A DNA stretch of 64,000 nt from Corynebacterium accolens (GTDB lineage: Bacteria; Actinomycetota; Actinomycetes; Mycobacteriales; Mycobacteriaceae), in NCBI RefSeq assembly GCF_023520795.1, contig NZ_CP046605.1, positions 620,001 through 684,000 of the forward strand, given 5' to 3'. The notes under the pieces are model-generated. The model did no database searches. It saw nothing but the letters and a program-made list of their open reading frames with translations, and had not been told where the DNA came from. Position numbers and translations under genes: made by a program. The first letter of the stretch is position 1, and each line of letters starts with the position of its first letter. Shown here piece by piece: positions 51,707 to 58,731 of this stretch.

Positions 51707-52719
51707 CCCTGATTTTAATCGCCGTGGCCGGTGCGGCCGCCCAGCTTGTCGATGGCGGCATCGGCATGGGCTTCGGCGTCACCTCAACCACCATCCTTCT
51801 CCTGGCGGGCCTTGGGCCCGCCCAAGCATCCGCCGTAGTCCACACTGCGGAGCTAGGAACCACCGCAATGTCGGGCTTGAGCCACGCCCGTTTTGGCAAT
51901 GTGGACTGGAAAACCGTCTTCCGGCTGGGTGTGCCGGGTGCCATCGCGGCGTTTATCGGCGCCACCGTGCTCTCCAATATCTCCACCGATGCGGCAGCCC
52001 CGATTACCGCGCTCATCTTGGTGGCCATCGGCAGCAACCTCATCTGGCGCTTTTCCCGCCCGCGCCGGGCGAAGTTCGTGCAAAAACGCAGCCATTCCAC
52101 CCCATTTTTGATCGGTCTCGGTTCCGTCGGCGGATTTGTTGACTCTACCGGTGGCGGCGGCTGGGGCCCGGTGTCTACCTCGACGCTCATGGCGATTGGC
52201 CGCGAGCAGCCCCGCCGCATCGTCGGCACGGTAAATACCGCCGAATTCCTGGTCACACTGGGTGCCACCCTCGGCTTCGTCGTTGGATTGTGGCAGGATA
52301 TCGTCGCCAACCTCTCCGCCGTGCTGGCCCTGCTCATCGGTGGTTCCATTGCCGCCCCGATTGCGGCCTGGGTGATTTCCCGGATTGAGCCGGTCGTCCT
52401 CGGTGGCCTCGTGGGTACGGCCATCGTGGCTCTCAATATCGGCAAGGTCTTAGGCGGGCTAGAAACCTACTTCGGGCTGACGGCACCGGGTTTTGTCTCC
52501 CCGCTGCTCATGGTCGTGGTCCTCGTCGTGGGCATTTCCGCCACCATCCACGGTGCGCGCGCTACCCGGGCAGCCCGCGCAAGGGAATTGGAAGCCGAAA
52601 ACGCCGAAACCAAGGCGCACGCGGAATTTCATGCCGCAGGCTTTGCCCACAGCGCGACCGGTGCCTCCAAGGGCGAAAGCGCCGTGGAGGAATCCGCACC
52701 GCAGGCGGATAAGGCCTAA
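51700..52719 (+). CDS. cysZ: TSUP-family permease (CysZ-like)
   Basis: 339 residues, about eight hydrophobic segments with the TSUP repeat features GIGMGFGVTSTTILLLAGLGPAQASAVVHTAELGTTAMSGLSHARFG and VGGFVDSTGGGGWGPVSTSTLMAIGREQP, then a hydrophilic Ala/Glu-rich tail (about 40 residues). In C. glutamicum the last gene of the cys cluster is cysZ, a proposed sulfate permease of this type; the family also carries sulfite and other anions. With no sulfate-activating genes here, sulfite transport is a reasonable alternative. Confidence 0.88.
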   Translation: MLTLILIAVAGAAAQLVDGGIGMGFGVTSTTILLLAGLGPAQASAVVHTAELGTTAMSGLSHARFGNVDWKTVFRLGVPGAIAAFIGATVLSNISTDAAAPITALILVAIGSNLIWRFSRPRRAKFVQKRSHSTPFLIGLGSVGGFVDSTGGGGWGPVSTSTLMAIGREQPRRIVGTVNTAEFLVTLGATLGFVVGLWQDIVANLSAVLALLIGGSIAAPIAAWVISRIEPVVLGGLVGTAIVALNIGKVLGGLETYFGLTAPGFVSPLLMVVVLVVGISATIHGARATRAARARELEAENAETKAHAEFHAAGFAHSATGASKGESAVEESAPQADKA

Positions 52720-53468
52720 TCCCCGGCTGGGTCGAGGCCGGCAACCTCGCCAATGACATAGACGGCGGGGGAGGAGACGTTATTGTCCTTCATTGTCTGC
52801 GCAAGGCGTTCTAAATCGCAGCGAAATTCCCGCTGCGTATCCAGGGTGCCCTCTTGGATAATCGCGCACGGTGTCGACCCAGCAAGCCCGCCTTTCTGCA
52901 ATGCCCTGGCAATCGCCGGGGCATTTTTCACGCCCATGATGATGGACAAGGTCGCGCCGGACTGGGCCAGGGCGTGCCAATCCACCAGGGACTTCTCGTG
53001 GCCAGGCGGCAGATGCCCTGATACGACGGTAAAGCCGTGAACCATTCCGCGCTGGGTGACGGGGATGCCAATGCCCGCGGGCACGGAAACCGCGGAGGTC
53101 ACCCCTGGAATGACGGTGGTGGGGATAGATGCCTTGGCTAGGGCCTGTACCTCTTCAAAGCCGCGGCCGAACACGAAAGGATCGCCGCCCTTCAGCCGCG
53201 CTACCTTCCGCCCGGCTTGGGCGTGCTCGATGAGCAGCTCGTTGATCTTGTCCTGGGTAATCGACTTCTTGTAGGGCAGCTTGGAGACATCGATAAGCTC
53301 CTTGGCTGAAATATCGCAGAGCTTATCCAACTGCGGGGCAGGGCCCAGGTGATCGGTCAAGATGACCTCGGCCTCCTGTAGGGCGCGCATGCCGCGAACC
53401 GTAATCAGGTCCCACGCGCCGGGGCCGCCACCGATAAGGGATACGGGGTGAATCTGTGCGGACGTCAT
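52716..53468 (-). CDS. cobA: Uroporphyrinogen-III C-methyltransferase (siroheme biosynthesis)
   Basis: 250 residues. Methylates uroporphyrinogen III twice with S-adenosylmethionine to give precorrin-2, the siroheme precursor. SUMT marks: VSLIGGGPGAWDLITVRGMRAL, DHLGP, KLPYKKSITQDKINELLIEHAQAG, VARLKGGDPFVFGRGFEE, VIPGVTSAVSVPAGIGIPVTQRG, and GMVHGFTVVSGH. It converges on cysZ with a 4-base overlap, and its product feeds the CysY chelatase, completing siroheme for CysI. Short form without CysG extra domains. Confidence 0.95.
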   Translation of the reverse strand: MTSAQIHPVSLIGGGPGAWDLITVRGMRALQEAEVILTDHLGPAPQLDKLCDISAKELIDVSKLPYKKSITQDKINELLIEHAQAGRKVARLKGGDPFVFGRGFEEVQALAKASIPTTVIPGVTSAVSVPAGIGIPVTQRGMVHGFTVVSGHLPPGHEKSLVDWHALAQSGATLSIIMGVKNAPAIARALQKGGLAGSTPCAIIQEGTLDTQREFRCDLERLAQTMKDNNVSSPAVYVIGEVAGLDPAGD

Positions 53469-53509
53469 GCCGCACCATCATAGTGGGAGCCAGACTATGC
53501 TTGAGCGAT

Positions 53510-54559
53510 ATGGATAACGGTTTCACTGAGGGTTCCGCCTATGACACCGAAACGGTGCGATTTTTTGATGTCGCCCACGAGGGCGCGCAGATTCGTCTGC
53601 TCGCCGGGCAAATGGAGCGCTGGGGTGAGATCCTCAACGGGCTCAATCCGCGCTCCCTGGTCATCTTGCCCACCGATGCCATCGCCCGCGAGGCAGCGCA
53701 CCTCGGCGTCGGCTTGGCCGAACCGCTGCGCATCCCGCTGGTGGTGACGGAATCGCTGCCGCAATACGTGGGCGCGCTCGATATCGTCGTGGCGGTGGGC
53801 GAGCCCGCAGAATGCGATTGGGCCTCCCGCGCGCTCATTGCGGCGAGCCAGCGCGGCGCCACCACCATCCTGGTGGGCCCGGCAAGCGGCCCCTTGGTAG
53901 AGGATTGCCCGGAAGACACCCTGATTGCCCCGTCGCTTCCCACCGCAGAGGGCTGCTCGCCGGCGCGATTTATCACGGCCCTGTACGCGCTGTGCAGCAT
54001 CGTTCATACCTCCCCGCGCGCGGTGTGCGAAGAATTAGAGGACCTTGCCGCCGCCGTGGACCGCGAGATCGAGCAGCTTTCGCCAGAGCGCGATGATGCC
54101 ATCAATCCCGGCCGGCAGCTGCGCGAATACGCCGAGGGCGCGCGGATTATCCACTCCTGCGTCATCGATCCCTACGCGTATGCCGAGCGCCGCGAGCGCG
54201 TGCACATCGATACCTTGGTCGCCCGCATGGCAGCAACCATCTGGGCCGTGCACGGGTTGCCCGGCACCTTTGTCGAGCCCGCTGACCTGCGCGGCGCACT
54301 CGATCGGGGCGCTGAATCCAGTACGGCGCCCGCGTCTGCCGATGACCTTTTCTACGATCCCTTCATCGACGGTGCTGGCGCGGATACACCTTTGATACCC
54401 TTGAAAGTGATTTTCTGGGGGCAGGAAGAGGCGAACCTGCCCAACTCGCTTGCAGTCCGCAGCACCGACCCGGAACCGGGCCTTGGGCATCTTGCCCGCT
54501 CACTGCAGCTTATTACGCGGAGTTTTGCCGCGACCGCCTACGAGATTTCTAAAGGATAG
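53510..54559 (+). CDS. TobH-like SIS-domain protein (Rv3256c homologue)
   Basis: 349 residues from ATG 53510; a TTG at 53501 and an ATG at 53456 are in frame. The conserved neighbour of manA/pmmA in actinobacteria, usually annotated TobH or putative phosphosugar isomerase: a Rossmann-like part (SLVILPTDAIAREAAHLG, LVVTESLPQYVGALDIVVAVGEP, GATTILVGPASGPLVEDCPEDTLIAPSLP), and a helical domain (ALCSIVHTSPRAVCEELEDLAAAVDREIEQLSPERD). No catalytic residues assigned. Head-to-head with cobA and therefore must have its own promoter; followed by manA after 6 bp. Confidence 0.82.
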   Translation: MDNGFTEGSAYDTETVRFFDVAHEGAQIRLLAGQMERWGEILNGLNPRSLVILPTDAIAREAAHLGVGLAEPLRIPLVVTESLPQYVGALDIVVAVGEPAECDWASRALIAASQRGATTILVGPASGPLVEDCPEDTLIAPSLPTAEGCSPARFITALYALCSIVHTSPRAVCEELEDLAAAVDREIEQLSPERDDAINPGRQLREYAEGARIIHSCVIDPYAYAERRERVHIDTLVARMAATIWAVHGLPGTFVEPADLRGALDRGAESSTAPASADDLFYDPFIDGAGADTPLIPLKVIFWGQEEANLPNSLAVRSTDPEPGLGHLARSLQLITRSFAATAYEISKG

Positions 54560-54565
54560 AAATAA

Positions 54566-55819
54566 ATGCAATTACTGGAAGGCGCTACCCGCAACTACTC
54601 GTGGGGTTCGCGCACCCTCATCCCTGAGCTGCGGGGCGAAGAAGCCGCAGAAAAGCCGGTGGCTGAACTCTGGTTTGGCGCCCACCCAGGCGATCCCTCC
54701 ACGGTGGATGGCCAGCTTCTCAATGAGGTTATTGCGGCGGATCCAGAAGGCCAGTTGGGCGCTCGAGTCTATAAAGAATACGGCGAGAACCTGCCGTTCC
54801 TGTTGAAGATCCTCGCCGCCGAAGATCCGCTGTCTTTGCAGGCCCACCCGTCTAAGGAGCAGGCCGAGGAGGGTTTCGCCCGCGAAAACGAGGCGGGCAT
54901 TGCCCTGCAGGCTGCAAACCGCAATTACAAGGACGATAACCACAAGCCGGAACTTATCGTGGCGCTGTCGGATTTCTACGCCATGGCGGGTTTCCGTCCC
55001 CTGGCACAAACCCGCGAGCTCTTTGCCGCCTTGGAATGCCCGGAGCTTGAGCGCTACCTGGCCATGCTTGACGATGACCCCGCGGAATCCTCCGAGTCCG
55101 CCAACCTCCGGGTGCTTTTCACCACGTGGATTACGATCCCTTCGGCCAAGCGCAAGGAGCTCATTAAGGCCATCGTTGCCGCCGGCGAGCGCCTGATTGC
55201 CGTCGATCCCAAGGATTGGAAGGCGCGGGTCATGGCTACGGTGGTGGACCTTAATGACCGCTATCCTGGCGATATCGGTGTGCTTGGTGCGCTCTTGCTC
55301 AACCACATCGAGCTTGCCCCGGGCGAGGCCGTCTACCTTGACGCCGGGCAACTCCACGCGTATGTCTCCGGGCTGGGCGTAGAAATCATGGCCAATTCCG
55401 ATAACGTTTTGCGCGGCGGGTTGACCCCGAAATTCGTGGATGTGCCGGAGCTGGTCAAGGTCTTGACCTACGCGGCCGCCACTGAGCCGCGGGTGCAGCA
55501 AAAGGATAAGCAGCACCAGGATAACGTCCACGGCGCCGCGGCATGGTCCTATCCGGTGCCCATCGATGAATTCCTGCTCGACCGCGCCGAGCTCGGGCCG
55601 GATTCTTCCGTCGACCTCGACTATGACGGCCCCACCATCGCCTTGTGCACCGGTGGGTCCCTCAACCTGCGCAATGCTGCGGGCGAGGAATTGATCCTTT
55701 CCCCGGGCCAGGCCGCATGGCTGCCGGCCTCCGACGGCATGGTTACCGCCCAGGCTCACGCTGTAGAAAAGGAAAATCCTGAGGGCAGCACGGCGCAATT
55801 ATTCGTCGCCCGAGTCTAA
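54566..55819 (+). CDS. manA: Mannose-6-phosphate isomerase (type I)
   Basis: 417 residues. Interconverts fructose-6-P and mannose-6-P, the entry to GDP-mannose. Type I PMI zinc site: the glutamine/histidine pattern in LSLQAHPSKEQAEEGF, DDNHKPELIVALSDFYAMAGFRP, LDAGQLHAYVSGLGVEIMANSDNVLRGGLTPKFVDVPELVKVL, and a C-terminal cupin. Ends the TobH-manA transcript; strong terminator after it. Confidence 0.95.
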   Translation: MQLLEGATRNYSWGSRTLIPELRGEEAAEKPVAELWFGAHPGDPSTVDGQLLNEVIAADPEGQLGARVYKEYGENLPFLLKILAAEDPLSLQAHPSKEQAEEGFARENEAGIALQAANRNYKDDNHKPELIVALSDFYAMAGFRPLAQTRELFAALECPELERYLAMLDDDPAESSESANLRVLFTTWITIPSAKRKELIKAIVAAGERLIAVDPKDWKARVMATVVDLNDRYPGDIGVLGALLLNHIELAPGEAVYLDAGQLHAYVSGLGVEIMANSDNVLRGGLTPKFVDVPELVKVLTYAAATEPRVQQKDKQHQDNVHGAAAWSYPVPIDEFLLDRAELGPDSSVDLDYDGPTIALCTGGSLNLRNAAGEELILSPGQAAWLPASDGMVTAQAHAVEKENPEGSTAQLFVARV

Positions 55820-55833
55820 GCGGCCTCACAACT

Positions 55834-55874
55834 ATGCCCCCTTGCTGGAAAATCCCAGCAAGGGGGCATTTTTA
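55834..55874. terminator. Terminator after manA
   Basis: ATGCCCCCTTGCTGG (55834-55848) pairs with CCAGCAAGGGGGCAT (55855-55869), a 15-bp perfect stem with a 6-base loop followed by TTTTTA. It also ends the converging secreted-protein gene in the other direction. Confidence 0.92.
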
Positions 55875-55895
55875 GGCGCTAGCCGCGGTGAAAAG

Positions 55896-56768
55896 TTAGC
55901 GCGCAGCAGAAGAACTGGCGGCTGAGCTTCCCGTTGCCGGGAGATCCGTGGGTTCTTGGTTTCCTGGCTGCTGCGTAGGAACAAGCTTCTCGGTTGCCTG
56001 CGGCTCGGCGTGGGACTTATTTTTCGTCTGCTGTGTACCAGAAGGCGCGCCCGCTCCTGCACCGTGTCCCTCTGTAGTGGCATCGGGAGCCGACGGGGTG
56101 CGCTGCGTGCTCGACTCGGGACGAGGCTTGTGCGGAGCCTGCGTCGCTGGCGGCGCCGGGATACCGGATTCGGCGGGCTCCTCCGGCTTACCAGGCTTGC
56201 CGGGCTCGCCACCTTGATCAGGCTTCTCTTCGCCCGGGGCAGGGGATGGAGCCGGTGAGCTCGGTGCCTGGGACGACGGTGCTAGGTTATCCGGCTTGCT
56301 GGGGTTATCTGGGACCGCCTGCATGGTGCCGGTGCCTGTGCCGTTACCATTTTGCGGCACCTGCCCGCCCTGGTTAGACGGGGCATTATTAACGGAAGTT
56401 CCTGGCGAGTACACATTTTCGGGGCGGTACACCTTGGTAGGGCGGGTGGCCGCGTGGGGATGCGTGACGGCATTCGGCGCCAAGTATGGGTCCGTTGATT
56501 CAGGGTGCTGGTGGTCTGATTCACCGGCGCCAGAATTGGCCTCTGCGGGGGCAGAGTTTTCCGTCGAAGGCTTCTTATGCGTCGACGATGTCGTCGATTC
56601 TTCAGCGGAAGTATTTTTTGGTGCCACGGTAGAGGTAGGGGACTCATTCGCGGCGTTGGAGTAACGGGCGCTCGGCGTGCTCATGCGCCACACGCCCACT
56701 CCCACGACGACGGCGGCGATAAGGCCGAGCACGATGAAGACGTACACGCGACGTGAATCTGGTTTCAT
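55896..56768 (-). CDS. Membrane-anchored Ser/Pro/Gly-rich extracellular protein
   Basis: 290 residues from ATG 56768, which has GAAAGGAGGGC directly upstream. One N-terminal helix (about 9-28, VFIVLGLIAAVVVGVGVWRM) is followed by a long low-complexity extracytoplasmic region rich in Ser, Thr, Pro, Glu and Gly, and no folded domain. The C-terminus has LPATGSSAASSSAAR: an LPxTG-like motif but no hydrophobic/charged sorting tail. No known family; a conserved secreted gene lies between manA and sahH in C. glutamicum, which may be its counterpart. Confidence 0.7.
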   Translation of the reverse strand: MKPDSRRVYVFIVLGLIAAVVVGVGVWRMSTPSARYSNAANESPTSTVAPKNTSAEESTTSSTHKKPSTENSAPAEANSGAGESDHQHPESTDPYLAPNAVTHPHAATRPTKVYRPENVYSPGTSVNNAPSNQGGQVPQNGNGTGTGTMQAVPDNPSKPDNLAPSSQAPSSPAPSPAPGEEKPDQGGEPGKPGKPEEPAESGIPAPPATQAPHKPRPESSTQRTPSAPDATTEGHGAGAGAPSGTQQTKNKSHAEPQATEKLVPTQQPGNQEPTDLPATGSSAASSSAAR

Positions 56769-56980
56769 CGTGCCCTCCTTTCTTGGTTGCATAGGGTGGG
56801 TAACAAGTTGATAACGAGAGTATCATGTATTGGAATTTCCGCGACAGGCTGCGGATTCCGTGATATGTAAACAACGTGGAGATGAGAAATGGCAGTGCTT
56901 ATGCAATCCTTTTCATGCCCGATTTTTCTCCGCCGGAAAAGCGTGTATAAATGGCGCTAAACCCGTCGAAGGAGTGAGAG

Positions 56981-57334
56981 ATGAGCAGCTGGGACGAAGA
57001 GATTTTTAGCACCGATCTCAACGTGGATTTTCTAGATGAATTAGCAAACCTCGATGAAGAAGGGGTAATCCGCGCAGTACAGGATGCCTGCGAGGTGGCC
57101 CGCAGCAAGGACGATATAACCGAAGAGGAACAACTCAACGCCCACGCCGCGGCCACGATCGCCGCCATTTGGGCGGGTGCGCCGTTCAGTGCCAGCGAAA
57201 CCGTTGAGGACTACCCCTATATTAGGGACTTGGTGGGAACCGTTGACGATACCTTGACCGAAAATGCCCTCGAGATCTTGGACACCGTCGAAGAAGACTA
57301 CGACGTGGAACCTTTTATCGAGGCACTTTCTTAA
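56981..57334 (+). CDS. DUF4259-like small acidic protein
   Basis: 117 residues, strongly acidic. N-terminal MSSWDEEIFSTDLNVDFLDELAN matches the start pattern of DUF4259 proteins (WGxGxFDNDxAxDFLDEL), followed by ALDDAC-like helices and a QLNAHAAATIAAIWAGAPF segment. Role unknown; family members are found near toxins and immunity genes but none is here. -10-like TATAAA lies at about 56945. It occupies the place of sahH in related genomes. Confidence in the gene is high, in function low. Confidence 0.75.
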   Translation: MSSWDEEIFSTDLNVDFLDELANLDEEGVIRAVQDACEVARSKDDITEEEQLNAHAAATIAAIWAGAPFSASETVEDYPYIRDLVGTVDDTLTENALEILDTVEEDYDVEPFIEALS

Positions 57335-57397
57335 AAACCATGTCCTTCGGTGCCAAAGGCGCCGCCACAGAGCAGAAAGGATTCTGCGTATCTCACC

Positions 57398-58012
57398 ATG
57401 CTCATAAGCATTGAAGGCATTGACGGCGCCGGAAAAAATACGCTTGCGACCGCAGTGCGAAGCGCCCTCGAAGTCCCGGTAAGGACCATAGCCTTTCCGC
57501 GCTATGAGACCTCCATCCACGCGCAGCTCGCGCGCGAGGCGCTGTACGGAAAGATGGGCGATCTCACGGATTCGGCCTACGGTATGGCCACGCTCTTCGC
57601 CCTCGACCGCTTTGGGATAAAAGAGGAATTGCGGGCGGCGAAGGAAACCCGCGAGATAGTCATCTTGGATCGCTATGTGGCCTCCAATGCTGCCTATTCC
57701 GCGGCCCGGTTGCGCGACGATAGCCTCTTCCAGTGGGTCTACGACCTAGAATTTGGTACCTTGGGCCTGCCGAAAGCGGACCTGCAGGTGTATGTGGATA
57801 CGGCGGTGGAGGTGGCATCGGCAAGAGCGCAGTCCCGGGCCGCCACCGATTCCACCCGCGAGCGCGACCACTATGAACGCGATGGGGGATTACAGGAGCG
57901 CACCGCCGCCGCCTACCGGCGCTTGGTCGAATCCGGTTGGGGTGGGCGCTGGATCGCCACCGCCGATGCGGATACTATTACGGCAGCAATTAATGACCTT
58001 GTAGGAGATTAA
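57398..58012 (+). CDS. tmk: Thymidylate kinase
   Basis: 204 residues from ATG 57398. Phosphorylates dTMP to dTDP. P-loop IEGIDGAGKNTLA (actinobacterial variant with GKN), FPRYETSIHAQLAREALYGKMGDL, LDRYVASNAAYSAARLRDD (DR-Y/H motif), and the LID region ARAQSRAATDSTRERDHYERDGGLQERTAAAYRRL. Followed by mtrA 3 bp later, as in mycobacteria and C. glutamicum. Confidence 0.95.
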   Translation: MLISIEGIDGAGKNTLATAVRSALEVPVRTIAFPRYETSIHAQLAREALYGKMGDLTDSAYGMATLFALDRFGIKEELRAAKETREIVILDRYVASNAAYSAARLRDDSLFQWVYDLEFGTLGLPKADLQVYVDTAVEVASARAQSRAATDSTRERDHYERDGGLQERTAAAYRRLVESGWGGRWIATADADTITAAINDLVGD

Positions 58013-58015
58013 AAC

Positions 58016-58707
58016 GTGGCGCCAACGATTTTGGTCGTGGATGATGATCCAGCGATCTCGGAAATGCTGACCATTGTCCTTGAATCTGAGGGACTAAACC
58101 CCGTCCCCGTCATGGATGGCAACGATGCCGTTCCTGCCTTCCGCGAGCACGAACCGGATCTCATCCTTTTGGATCTTATGCTGCCGGGCATGAACGGTGT
58201 GGATATTTGCCGCACCATCCGGCGCGAATCCGCGGTGCCCATCGTCATGCTGACCGCCAAGACCGATACCGTGGACGTGGTCTTGGGCCTTGAATCCGGC
58301 GCGGATGATTACATCACCAAGCCCTTTAAGCCGAAGGAGCTCATCGCCCGCATTCGGGCGCGCCTGCGCCGCACCGATTCCGCGGAACCGGAAATCCTTG
58401 AGGTCGCCGACCTGATCATCGACGTGCCGGAACATACGGTGCGCCGTACCGATGGCACCGAATTGAACCTGACCCCGCTGGAGTTCGATCTCCTGCTGGA
58501 AATGGCGCGCCACCCAGGCCAGGTGCATACTCGCGAGTCACTCCTGGAGTCCGTCTGGGGCTACCGCAATGCCTCCGATACTCGTTTGGTGAACGTGCAC
58601 GTGCAGCGCCTGCGCGCCAAGATCGAGCACGATCGGAAGATCCGCAGATCGTGCTGACGGTGCGCGGCGTGGGGTATAAGACCGGCAAAGCCGGTGCCGG
58701 GGAGTAA
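58016..58707 (+). CDS. mtrA: Response regulator MtrA, with single-base frameshift near the 3' end
   Basis: Response regulator of the envelope two-component system. GTG start at 58016. Receiver domain residues 1-120 with phosphorylatable Asp53 (LLDLMLPG) and Lys102-like TKPFKPKE; OmpR-type winged helix from about 130. The frame as read stops at 58657 after 213 residues with AKIEHDRKIRRSC. Removing the shift at 58634-58635, where one C appears to be missing in GATCGG, continues as DPEDPQIVLTVRGVGYKTG...GE to the TAA at 58705-58707, giving a normal 230-residue MtrA end. Either a sequencing error or a true mutation that deletes the DNA-binding wing. Confidence 0.9.
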
Positions 58708-58731
58708 GGAAACATCAGAATTCTGGACCGC

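Noticed and set aside
54572-55798. A 408-codon open frame antisense to manA
   Set aside because: It covers manA with no family features; shadow of GC-rich codon use.
55896-55960. Sortase substrate (LPATG near the C-terminus)
   Set aside because: No hydrophobic segment or positively charged tail follows the motif, so the sorting signal is incomplete.
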